Part shown: positions 6,145-12,345 of the stretch, piece after piece | Position numbering within the stretch: the stretch's first letter is position 1 | How the letters are laid out: every line of letters starts with the position of its first letter | Assembly (NCBI GenBank): GCA_027487195.1 | Contig: JAIYEB010000382.1 | Span: 1-12,345 of the forward strand | Direction of reading: 5' to 3' | Source: Hyphomicrobiales bacterium | GTDB lineage: Bacteria; Pseudomonadota; Alphaproteobacteria; Rhizobiales; UBA4765 | Length of the DNA: 12,345 nt | The notes under the pieces: model-generated | What the model was told of the DNA's origin: nothing | Database searches by the model: none | What the model saw: only the letters and a program-made list of their open reading frames with translations | Made by a program: the position numbers and the translations under genes

Positions 6145-7935
6145 ATGAACCCTGATCTGACCCGCTCGACAAGCCTGATCCGTGATGCGCGCGCCGAGAT
6201 TGTGTGGCTGCGCCGACTGATGTTCTGGACGCTCGTCACCTTCACGTTCCTTGGCACGATGTGGCTTGCTGTCGCCGCGCTGTCCCCGCTCGATGTCCTC
6301 GACATCCTCATGCTGGCGCTGTTTGCGGTGACGCTTCCCTGGAACGTCATCGGGTTCTGGAATGCGTTCATCGGCTTCCTGATCATGCGGTTCGCGCGCG
6401 ACCCGGTCGGTCTCGTGACGCCTGTTGCGCTCGATGTGCGCGGTGATGAGCCGATCAACAGCTCCACCGCCATCCTGCTCACGATCCGAAACGAACATCC
6501 GGACCGGGTGTTTCGAAACCTCGAGCGGATGATAGAGGGTCTGATCGAGCGTGGCGTTGCCCATCATTTCCACGCCTATCTCCTGTCGGACACAAACCGC
6601 GACGACATCGCCCACGAGGAAGAGCTGGGCTATGGCGACCTGAAGGCGCGCTATGCCGGCCGGATGGACATTACCTACCGCCGCCGCACCTCAAATGAGG
6701 GGTTCAAGGCCGGCAATGTCCGCGAGTTTCTGGTCACCCATGGCTGGCGCCATGAGTTTGCCCTGACGCTCGATGCGGACTCGATCATGTCGGCCGACGC
6801 GATCCTGCGCCTCGTGCGCACAATCCAGGCCGATGACAAGCTCGGGCTCGTCCAAAGTCTTGTGGTGGGGCTGCCCTCGACCAGCCTGTTTGCCCGGGTA
6901 TTCCAGTTCGGCATGCGCCTTGGCATGCGCTCCTACACGATCGGCAGCGCATGGTGGCAGGCGGACTGCGGTCCCTACTGGGGCCACAACGCCATTGTGC
7001 GCATTGCGCCGTTCCGCGATCACGGGGTGCTGCCGCCGATCCCAGGCCAAGGACCTTTGTCCGGCCCGATCTTGAGCCACGATCAGGTTGAGGCCGTGTT
7101 GATCCGTAAAGCAGGCTATGAGGTCCGTGCGCTGCCGGTCGAGGATGGCAGCTGGGAAGAAAACCCGACAACATTCCCGGAATTCTTCAAGCGCGACCTG
7201 AGATGGTGCCAGGGCAACATGCAGTACCTCGCCCTTCTGGGCATGGACGGCATCAAGCCCGTGTCGCGCTACCAGTTCGTGTTTGCGATCATCATGTTTC
7301 TGGGCTCGCCGGCCTGGTTTCTGCTCTATGTCCTCGCCTTTGCCCGTCTTGGGCTTTCGGCTGATCCGTCGTTGCTGTTCAACGCCGGCGCATCATGGGC
7401 CTTGTTCTGGTTCCTCGTGCTGCTGATCTACGCGCCAAAGCTTGCAACCGTCCTCGATGTCCTGACCAATGAAACGCGCGTGCGCTCGTTTGGTGGCCGC
7501 GGTCTGTTTCTCAGAAGCCTTGCAGCCGAAATCGTATTCACGCTCATGGTGATCCCGGTCATGGTCATTGGCCATACGCGGTTTCTTTTCGGCCTTGCCA
7601 TTGGAAAGCCGGGTGTCGGCTGGAACGCCCAGCTTAGGGACGATATGTCGGTACCCTGGGGGGAAGCCGCAAAGGCGTTTGCCATGCCTACCCTTGTCGG
7701 GGCGGTTGGCGTTTTGTGGCTCCTGATCACCGTTCCAGGCGTTCTGCCCTATGCTCTGCCGAGCCTCCTGGCCCTGCTGCTGCCGATCCCGATTGCGGTG
7801 TGGTCGTCCGATCCGCAAGCAGGTCGATGGGCGGCTAGAACCGGACTTGGACGATTGCCGGAAGAGGTCGATCCTCCAGCCGATTTTGCCAGCATGGATA
7901 TCGAAGCCATCAAGCTTGCGCGCGGTCAGTCGTGA
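6145..7935 (+). CDS. opgH: Glucans biosynthesis glucosyltransferase H (OpgH/MdoH-like)
   Basis: OpgH is an inner-membrane GT2 glucosyltransferase that polymerises glucose from UDP-glucose and exports the chain to make osmoregulated periplasmic glucans. From the ATG at 6145 the protein has 596 residues, as in short alphaproteobacterial forms and shorter than the 847-aa E. coli MdoH. Two N-terminal membrane helices precede the catalytic domain, with SD149, LDADS (D210, D212), the OpgH signature YWGHNAIVR, LSHDQVE (D313) and RDLRWCQGN (R350-W354). About six more hydrophobic segments follow. The start is uncertain: none of the ATGs at 6094, 6118 and 6145 has a good ribosome-binding site, and the first two would overlap the divergent dehydrogenase gene. 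No opgG partner is in the window. The fkbM gene overlaps its stop by 4 bp. Confidence 0.9.
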   Translation: MNPDLTRSTSLIRDARAEIVWLRRLMFWTLVTFTFLGTMWLAVAALSPLDVLDILMLALFAVTLPWNVIGFWNAFIGFLIMRFARDPVGLVTPVALDVRGDEPINSSTAILLTIRNEHPDRVFRNLERMIEGLIERGVAHHFHAYLLSDTNRDDIAHEEELGYGDLKARYAGRMDITYRRRTSNEGFKAGNVREFLVTHGWRHEFALTLDADSIMSADAILRLVRTIQADDKLGLVQSLVVGLPSTSLFARVFQFGMRLGMRSYTIGSAWWQADCGPYWGHNAIVRIAPFRDHGVLPPIPGQGPLSGPILSHDQVEAVLIRKAGYEVRALPVEDGSWEENPTTFPEFFKRDLRWCQGNMQYLALLGMDGIKPVSRYQFVFAIIMFLGSPAWFLLYVLAFARLGLSADPSLLFNAGASWALFWFLVLLIYAPKLATVLDVLTNETRVRSFGGRGLFLRSLAAEIVFTLMVIPVMVIGHTRFLFGLAIGKPGVGWNAQLRDDMSVPWGEAAKAFAMPTLVGAVGVLWLLITVPGVLPYALPSLLALLLPIPIAVWSSDPQAGRWAARTGLGRLPEEVDPPADFASMDIEAIKLARGQS

Positions 7936-8678
7936 GTGTGATTGGTCCGGTCACGCGTGGCGTCTCGCGATCGCTGCGGATCTACTATGGCGACCAGGCG
8001 CGCGATGAGGCGATGGATCGGTTGCACGCCGGCTTTGTCAGCGCTGGGGATCTCGTTTTCGATGTTGGCAGCCATGTCGGCGACCGGATCGGGTCGTTTC
8101 GCAGGCTCGGTGCGCGGGTTGTCGGCGTTGAGCCACAGCCGCCGCTCTATCGCGCGCTTCGTCTGCTCTATGGCAAGGATAAGGATGTTGCGCTCGAGCC
8201 GGTCGCGGTCGGCGGCGCACCGGGCGAGACACTGTTTCATCTGAACATCGATAACCCCACGGTTTCCACAGCATCCGACGCCTTTCTCGCTGCGGCCAAC
8301 GGCGCGCCGGGATGGGAGGGGCAGGCGTGGACCAGGAGCCTGTCTGTCAGAGTCGACACGCTGGACAATCTGATGGTGCGCCATGGCCGCCCGCGCTTCA
8401 TGAAGATTGACGTGGAAGGCTATGAGGCCGTTGCGCTTCAGGGCCTGAGTGGCCGCGTGCCTGCCCTGTCCTTTGAATTCACGACAATCCAGCGCGATGT
8501 CGCGCTCGAGTGCCTTGATCGCCTCGAAGCGCTTGGCTATCGCCGCTTCAAGGCAGCCCTTGGTGAAAGCCAGAGGTTCGAACAGGCCGATCCGGTTCTG
8601 CCCGACGCCATGCGCGCATGGCTCAAGGGGTTACCCCATGCTGCAAACTCCGGCGACATCTATGCGCTTGATGGCTGA
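7932..8678 (+). CDS. FkbM-family SAM-dependent methyltransferase
   Basis: A 248-aa protein of the FkbM methyltransferase family, which mostly O-methylates sugars or polyketide hydroxyls. SAM-binding motif I is VFDVGSHVGD (D44, G46, G50), the ribose-binding acidic residue is E67 in GVEPQP, and the family signature MKIDVEGYE is at 158-165 (D160, E162, E165). The C-terminal domain follows the usual pattern. No signal peptide or membrane helix is seen. The GTG start overlaps the opgH stop as GTGA (7932-7935), so coupling to opgH translation is likely, and another in-frame GTG at 7938 is possible. The context suggests that it methylates a glycan or glycan precursor linked to OpgH, although soluble cytoplasmic methylation of a periplasmic glucan is not obvious. 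The function is inferred. Confidence 0.88.
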   Translation: MSVIGPVTRGVSRSLRIYYGDQARDEAMDRLHAGFVSAGDLVFDVGSHVGDRIGSFRRLGARVVGVEPQPPLYRALRLLYGKDKDVALEPVAVGGAPGETLFHLNIDNPTVSTASDAFLAAANGAPGWEGQAWTRSLSVRVDTLDNLMVRHGRPRFMKIDVEGYEAVALQGLSGRVPALSFEFTTIQRDVALECLDRLEALGYRRFKAALGESQRFEQADPVLPDAMRAWLKGLPHAANSGDIYALDG

Positions 8679-9483
8679 TCGGCTTTCAGCGCTGAGTGGG
8701 CGCTATGACGTGCTGTTTTGTGACATCTGGGGCGTCCTCCATGGCGGCGGCGCAGCCTTTCCGGCGGCTGTGCAAGCGCTGCAACGCTTCAGGGCCGGGG
8801 GTGGCACTGTCGTGATGGTGTCGAATTCGCCGCGCCCGGGCGAACCACTCGCGCGCCAGCTCCTGACCATCTACCGCACGCCGAGGGATGCATTCGATGC
8901 GGTCATCTCGGCAGGCGATGTCATGGTCGATGCACTGCGCACACGGCCAGGCCGCTGGCACCTTGAAGGCCCTTCGAGCGATCTCGGGATTTTCGATGGG
9001 CTCGACGTTGAGTTCGGGCCAGTTGAAGGCGCACGCGGGGTTGTCATGACCCAACTCAAGGACGGGCTGACAGAAACCGGCATGTCCTATCTGCCGCTGT
9101 TGCGCCAGATGAAGGCTGCGGGACAGGTGTTTGTCTGCGGCAATGCCGACCGCATCGTTGAACATGGGGGCAAGCGCTACGTTTGCCCCGGAGCCGTTGC
9201 GGATGAGTATCAGGCAATCGGTGGCGAGGTCGTCTGGTGTGGAAAGCCCACGCAGCCAATCTACGATCTGGCCTTTCGCAAGGTGCCATCAACCCCGCGC
9301 GCGCGCATCCTTGCGATCGGGGATGGCTTGATGACAGACATTGCAGGCGCAAGCACCGCCGGAATCGACGTCATGTTCATCACCGGTGGCATTCATGGCG
9401 ATGAGCTGGACGAGGCCGGGACGGCAAGAATTGCCACCCTCAACCCTCACATGGTTGGGCTCGCAGATCACCTCGCCTGGTAG
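8638..9483 (+). CDS. Class IIA HAD-superfamily hydrolase (TIGR01459-like)
   Basis: This 281-aa protein is of the NagD-like HAD class IIA type with a cap between motifs I and III. Motif I is LFCDIWGVLH, giving nucleophile D29, but the usual +2 acid/base Asp is Trp31, as I recall for the TIGR01459 group. Motif II is MVSNSPRPG, motif III Lys is in WCGKPTQP, and motif IV is GDGLMTDIAGA. The family is thought to dephosphorylate small metabolites, and the substrate is unknown. The ATG at 8638 has AAGGGG (8625-8630) 7 nt upstream and overlaps the fkbM gene by 41 bp. A start at 8671, with an 8-bp overlap, is the alternative but has no ribosome-binding site. The frame extends upstream to 8449 inside fkbM, and I treat that part as non-coding. 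It is probably the last gene of the opgH transcript. No terminator is visible after it. Confidence 0.87.
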   Translation: MLQTPATSMRLMADRLSALSGRYDVLFCDIWGVLHGGGAAFPAAVQALQRFRAGGGTVVMVSNSPRPGEPLARQLLTIYRTPRDAFDAVISAGDVMVDALRTRPGRWHLEGPSSDLGIFDGLDVEFGPVEGARGVVMTQLKDGLTETGMSYLPLLRQMKAAGQVFVCGNADRIVEHGGKRYVCPGAVADEYQAIGGEVVWCGKPTQPIYDLAFRKVPSTPRARILAIGDGLMTDIAGASTAGIDVMFITGGIHGDELDEAGTARIATLNPHMVGLADHLAW

Positions 9484-9543
9484 GCAGGGCTGAAATTGCG
9501 CGAAAAGAGTATGTAAGAGCTACTACTTATCTAAAGTCAGCTC

Positions 9544-9573
9544 ATCGCAACTCACTGTTAAATATGACATATT
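9544..9573. promoter_or_regulatory. Composite element upstream of ChrR-like gene: 15-mer plus palindrome
   Basis: ATCGCAACTCACTGT (9544-9558) is followed 3 nt later by AATATG-A-CATATT (9561-9573), a perfect 6-bp palindrome with a one-base centre. Both parts recur in the intergenic region before the 67-aa gene (10522-10536 with one mismatch, and the ATATGACATA core exactly at 10567-10576). The element lies in AT-rich DNA 132 bp before the ChrR-like start. It looks like a regulator site or part of a shared promoter; the binding protein is unknown. Confidence 0.5.
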
Positions 9574-9599
9574 CCAACACCCCCCGGATTTGGCAGCAT

Positions 9600-9629
9600 T
9601 GATCCGCCTTGCACAATGGTGCGTATCTT
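9600..9629 (+). promoter_or_regulatory. Possible group IV sigma (RpoE/ECF11-like) promoter
   Basis: TGATCC (9600-9605) equals the -35 I recall for the ChrR-partnered sigma-E of Rhodobacter sphaeroides. After 18 nt comes TATCTT (9624-9629), which keeps only the TA of the TAAGA -10. It lies about 75 bp before the ChrR-like ATG. This is a weak match, noted because of the downstream gene's family. Confidence 0.25.
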
Positions 9630-9663
9630 CCATGAAATCGGCTAAACGCCCTCACTATTCGCC

Positions 9664-9679
9664 CGGTCCGCAAGGACCG
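9664..9679 (+). other. GNRA-loop hairpin in the 5' leader of the ChrR-like gene
   Basis: CGGTCC (9664-9669) and GGACCG (9674-9679) form a perfect 6-bp stem closing a GCAA tetraloop. It ends 25 nt before the ATG at 9705 and lacks a T run, so it is not a terminator. It could affect mRNA stability or translation, since the gene has no clear Shine-Dalgarno, but this is inference. Confidence 0.45.
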
Positions 9680-9704
9680 TCCAGCGCCGCCCGGATGACG
9701 ACGG

Positions 9705-10367
9705 ATGAGCAAGATTGTGAAACCAGAGACAAGCGGGATTGAAGAAATGCTGGCGGCCTATGTCGCTGGCCGGCTCTCAGCGCCGCTCAACGCGCTGTTT
9801 GCAGCGCATCTTGAGCTGTCGCCGGTCAACCGCCACTACGTGCGTGCGCTTGAAGCCGCAGCAGGTGCTGCCCTTGTTGATGGGCCGCTGGCCCCGATCA
9901 CTCGTCGCGATGCCAAACTTGCCGCCATTTTCGCGCTTGATGCAGTGCCTGCCCGCCCGCGTGTTGTCATGCCCGAGACGCCGGATCTGCTGCCGCGCGC
10001 GCTCAAGCGTTTTCTTGGTCGGGGTCTCAACGACATTTCCTGGAAGCGCGCTCTTCCGGGCGTGAAGGAATACAAGATCATGGAAGGCGAGCAAGGCGAC
10101 GTTTCGTTGTTCTGGATTGGTGCGGGCAAGAAGATGCCAACCCATACCCATGAAGGCAGCGAAGTGACCCTTGTGATCCAGGGCGGGTTCACGGACGTCA
10201 TTGGCCATTACGGCGTGGGTGACGTTGCCATTGCCGATCAGGACGTTGATCACCGTCCTGTTGCGGACGACGATGGCGAGGATTGCATTTGCTTTGCCGT
10301 CGCTGACGCGCCCCTCGTTCTGACCGGGGCCTTTGGCCGCTGGGTCGAGCCCTTCCGCAAACACTAG
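9705..10367 (+). CDS. ChrR-like cupin anti-sigma protein lacking anti-sigma zinc ligands
   Basis: This 220-aa soluble protein has the two-domain plan of ChrR, the anti-sigma factor that holds an ECF sigma-E and releases it on singlet-oxygen stress. Residues 11-60 match the zinc anti-sigma domain (MLAAYVAGRLS, then AAHLELSPVNR). Where ChrR has HxxxCxxC (H31, C35, C38), this protein has H35, S39 and N42, and the N-terminal His near residue 6 is also absent. The C-terminal cupin domain keeps all four metal ligands, H147, H149, E153 and H183, each exactly 6 beyond ChrR's H141, H143, E147 and H177. No sigma factor gene lies beside it, although chrR normally follows rpoE. It may regulate a distant sigma factor without zinc, or it may be a cupin sensor or enzyme. 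The start at 9705 fits the domain but has only a poor ribosome-binding site. Confidence 0.82.
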   Translation: MSKIVKPETSGIEEMLAAYVAGRLSAPLNALFAAHLELSPVNRHYVRALEAAAGAALVDGPLAPITRRDAKLAAIFALDAVPARPRVVMPETPDLLPRALKRFLGRGLNDISWKRALPGVKEYKIMEGEQGDVSLFWIGAGKKMPTHTHEGSEVTLVIQGGFTDVIGHYGVGDVAIADQDVDHRPVADDDGEDCICFAVADAPLVLTGAFGRWVEPFRKH

Positions 10368-10521
10368 TGCGCGTTTCAGATTGATTGATTCAAGACGGCG
10401 CCCCAAGCCTTTGATTCATCACATGTTGCGCTGAAAAGGCGGCATGTGGTTCTGGCTTAACTTCTGGTCCTAACGCAGCGCATCGGCTCGGTCGGTGCGT
10501 CTGTTGGGCAACCGGCGACCT

Positions 10522-10576
10522 ATCGCAAATCACTGTCTCATTGGTCGCATATCCTTTGCACCTGATATATGACATA
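10522..10576. promoter_or_regulatory. Second copy of the shared element, upstream of the 67-aa gene
   Basis: ATCGCAAATCACTGT (10522-10536) differs by one base from 9544-9558, and ATATGACATA (10567-10576) is identical to 9562-9571. The two parts are 30 nt apart here, against 3 nt at the first copy. The second part lies 44 bp before the GTG of the small gene. A TTGGTC at 10541-10546 and an ATATAT at 10565-10570, 18 nt apart, could be a weak promoter across it. The wider gap between the ChrR-like stop and the small gene (10368-10620) shows no other gene. Confidence 0.45.
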
Positions 10577-10620
10577 AGGGACTTCACGTAACGGATCATG
10601 TCCGGACGCCGGAGCTCAAC

Positions 10621-10824
10621 GTGCCCTACCGCGTCAAGGATCGAGATGGGTTTCGCCCGCCGGAGATTTTTCCGGATGCCGCAGGGGCAGTGCACACGGC
10701 GTTGCGCTGGCGCGCGGAAAATCGGGTTGTGCTGGTTGAAGAGATCAGTGCGGATGGGCGTCAGTCAAACCTGTTCATGACCTTCGGGACCAAACACACG
10801 CGATCCTTCTCCGGATTTGGCTGA
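10621..10824 (+). CDS. Small protein of unknown function, 67 aa
   Basis: I do not recognise this protein. It starts at a GTG with GGAG (10611-10614) exactly 6 nt upstream, the same arrangement seen at firm genes in this window, and most third codon positions are G or C. The sequence is charged and soluble (MPYRVKDRDGFRPPEIF at the start, ending in FSGFG), with no Cys, no signal peptide and no membrane helix. The Gly/Phe/Asn-rich second half suggests a small beta-rich fold. The gene stands alone on the plus strand, convergent with the sugar transferase gene, and shares upstream elements with the ChrR-like gene, so the two may answer the same signal. It could be spurious, but the ribosome-binding site argues against that. 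Confidence 0.6.
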   Translation: MPYRVKDRDGFRPPEIFPDAAGAVHTALRWRAENRVVLVEEISADGRQSNLFMTFGTKHTRSFSGFG

Positions 10825-10833
10825 GATGGTCCC

Positions 10834-10859
10834 GCATGCCCTCGTCTTCATGGGCATGC
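10834..10859. repeat. Inverted repeat between convergent genes
   Basis: GCATGCCC (10834-10841) and GGGCATGC (10852-10859) are perfect 8-bp arms around a 10-nt loop. The repeat sits in the 52-bp gap between the 67-aa gene and the convergent sugar transferase gene, where a terminator is expected. There is no T run on either side, so if it ends transcription it does so weakly or with Rho. Confidence 0.45.
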
Positions 10860-10876
10860 TGCAGAGCGCAATCTGA

Positions 10877-12331
10877 TCAGTAGGCGCCGTCGCGCTTGGT
10901 CAGAAGCGATACCGGCGTCATCGAGAGAATGTAGAGGTCAAGCCAGACCGACCAGTTCTCGATGTACTCCAGATCGTACTCGACCCGCTTCTCGAGTTTC
11001 TCAGCGGTATCCGTTTCACCGCGCCAGCCATGGAGCTGCGCCAAGCCTGTGATCCCAGGCTTGACCTTGTGGCGCGCATAGTAGCCATCGACCACGTCCT
11101 GGAACAGCTTGTCTGCTGCCTTCGAATGGGTGGCATGGGGGCGCGGGCCCACGAGCGACATGTCGCCCTTGAACACGACGTTCAGCAGCTGCGGCAGCTC
11201 ATCAATCGATGTCTTGCGGATGAACCGGCCGACGCGCGTGACGCGCGGGTCTTCGCGGGTCACGCTGAGCGCGCCTGCGACATCGACCCGGTCCGTGTAC
11301 ATCGAGCGAAACTTGTAGACCTCGATCAGCTCATTGTTGAACCCATGCCGCTTCTGCCGAAACAGCACCGGGCCGCGGCTGTCGAGCTTGATCAGGAGTG
11401 CCGCCAACAACATGATCGGCGAAAGGGCCAGGAGCGCAAGCGCGCCAACCGAGCGATCAAACACGGCCTTCAGGACAACGTCCCAATCACGGATCGGCTT
11501 GTCGAAGACATCGAGGAAAGGCACATCGCCAATCCAGGAATAGGAGCGGCGGGTAAAGCGCAGCTTGGAGCCCTGGGCTGCAAGGCGAATATCAACCGGC
11601 AACACCCAGAGTTTCTTCAGAAGTTGCAACACCCGCGTTTCCGCGGTCAGCGGCAAGGCCACAATCAGCAGATCGACCCGGCGCAAGCGCGCAAAGGCGA
11701 CGAGGTCGTCGATTGTTCCCAGCATCGGATATCCGGGCACAGGCTCGACGCGCGAAGGATCGCGATCGTCAAACACGCCGAGTATGCGGATCTGCGGATC
11801 CTTCGACGCTGCAATCGCATCAATCAGATCGCGCGCGGGCTTGCCGCCACCGACAATGACTGCGCGCCGATCAAGCCTTCCGGCTTTTGCAAGACCCGAG
11901 AGCCAGGAGGCCGTGGCCACACGCCCGGCCAGCAAGGCGATGGACGCTGCCACGAACCAGGACAGGAACCACAGGCGCGCCTCATCTGAGGCAAGACCGA
12001 CAAAGAAAGCAACGGTCGTGGCTGCGCCAAGCGCGAGAACCCAGGCGAGCGCAAGCCGCCATGTCTGGGACGCAAGTCGCCTGAGCCTCATTGTCTCGTA
12101 CGCCTTGAGCGCGCCAAGGATCAAAGGCGCCAGAAGCCCTGCTCCCGCCGCAATGGCAAGCCCACGGCCTGGGTAACCAATCGCGGGATAAACGATGAAA
12201 AGGTAGAGCGCGCCACCGGTCAGCGCGATGACCATGGCGTCGCACAGCCGAAGCGTGCCAGCGAGGACAACATGGGAAAAGGCGCTGACATCCTGCGGCG
12301 CATCAAGCGCGGCAGCGGCGCTGGAGCGCAC
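10877..12331 (-). CDS. Undecaprenyl-phosphate sugar-1-phosphate transferase (EPS initiating enzyme)
   Basis: This inner-membrane protein of the polyprenyl glycosylphosphotransferase family (WbaP/EpsE/PssA type) moves a sugar-1-phosphate, often glucose or galactose, onto undecaprenyl phosphate to start an exopolysaccharide repeat. Of 484 visible residues, about four or five hydrophobic segments lie in the first 145. A nucleotide-binding-like domain follows with AVIVGGGKPARD (157-168). A re-entrant hydrophobic helix comes near 293-315, before the bacterial sugar transferase domain with FRQKRHGFNN, YKFRSMYTD, the catalytic Asp-Glu pair D377-E378 in TSIDELPQ, and DMSLVGPRP. The C-terminus ends in TKRDGAY. 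The GTG at 12331 has no good ribosome-binding site and the frame stays open to the window edge, so the true start may lie upstream. Sugar specificity cannot be read from the sequence. Confidence 0.93.
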   Translation of the reverse strand: MRSSAAAALDAPQDVSAFSHVVLAGTLRLCDAMVIALTGGALYLFIVYPAIGYPGRGLAIAAGAGLLAPLILGALKAYETMRLRRLASQTWRLALAWVLALGAATTVAFFVGLASDEARLWFLSWFVAASIALLAGRVATASWLSGLAKAGRLDRRAVIVGGGKPARDLIDAIAASKDPQIRILGVFDDRDPSRVEPVPGYPMLGTIDDLVAFARLRRVDLLIVALPLTAETRVLQLLKKLWVLPVDIRLAAQGSKLRFTRRSYSWIGDVPFLDVFDKPIRDWDVVLKAVFDRSVGALALLALSPIMLLAALLIKLDSRGPVLFRQKRHGFNNELIEVYKFRSMYTDRVDVAGALSVTREDPRVTRVGRFIRKTSIDELPQLLNVVFKGDMSLVGPRPHATHSKAADKLFQDVVDGYYARHKVKPGITGLAQLHGWRGETDTAEKLEKRVEYDLEYIENWSVWLDLYILSMTPVSLLTKRDGAY

Positions 12332-12345
12332 GTCTGCCGGGCCGA

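Noticed and set aside
6120..6482. N-terminal extension of the dehydrogenase frame
   Set aside because: It is Ser/Arg/Met-rich, antisense to opgH, and a start at 6119 with GGAG 5 nt upstream gives a normal family N-terminus.
8449..8637. N-terminal extension of the HAD hydrolase frame
   Set aside because: It lies inside fkbM in another frame, and AAGGGG supports the start at 8638.
10385..10418. Direct repeat TTGATTCA at 10385 and 10411
   Set aside because: It is only 8 bp with no symmetry or link to a promoter, so chance is a fair explanation.
10420..10448. Inverted repeat CACATG / CATGTG after the ChrR-like gene
   Set aside because: The 6-bp arms enclose a 17-nt loop without a T run, too weak for a terminator.
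1..12345. tRNA, rRNA, CRISPR, IS element or attachment site
   Set aside because: No cloverleaf-like sequence, regular spaced repeats, transposase frame or terminal inverted repeats were seen.

Overview
The window is high-GC DNA with dense, often overlapping genes. Its families (an OpgH-type glucan synthase of the short form, a ChrR-like anti-sigma protein, a PssA/EpsE-type sugar transferase, a lysine-type H+-pyrophosphatase) suggest an alphaproteobacterium. That assignment rests on family resemblance and codon style only, because no rRNA or other phylogenetic marker is present.

Layout. (1) 1-420, plus strand: the C-terminal end of an MFS transporter cut by the window edge. (2) 659-2818, plus: hppA, a membrane proton-pumping pyrophosphatase with the K+-independent signature, ending at a perfect bidirectional terminator (2841-2870). 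(3) 6119 down to 2901, minus: a tight four-gene operon in the order MDR dehydrogenase, PTPS/QueD-fold protein, GT4 glycosyltransferase, SAM methyltransferase. The genes are 12 bp apart or overlap by 8 and 4 bp, and each has a GGAG- or GAGG-type ribosome-binding site 5-6 nt before its start. The QueD-like protein has lost most known catalytic residues, and the dehydrogenase lacks the usual zinc ligands. (4) About 6145-9483, plus: opgH, an FkbM-family methyltransferase and a class IIA HAD hydrolase, all overlapping or coupled and divergent from operon 3. (5) 9484-10824, plus: two lower-GC intergenic regions around an orphan ChrR-like protein and a 67-residue unknown protein. (6) 10877-12331, minus: a polyprenyl-phosphate sugar-1-phosphate transferase that starts exopolysaccharide repeat units. 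Its 5' end may lie beyond the window.

The best candidates for something undescribed are two. The first is the dehydrogenase/PTPS-like/GT4/methyltransferase operon, which looks like a pathway that glycosylates and methylates a pterin-like or other small molecule; this function is inferred. The second is the ChrR-like locus. Its anti-sigma domain has lost the zinc ligands, its cupin site is intact with exactly ChrR spacing, and no sigma factor gene is adjacent. The intergenic regions before it and before the 67-aa gene share two sequence elements: a 15-mer with one mismatch and an exact 10-mer palindromic core. This suggests common regulation. No tRNA, rRNA, CRISPR, IS element or attachment site was seen.
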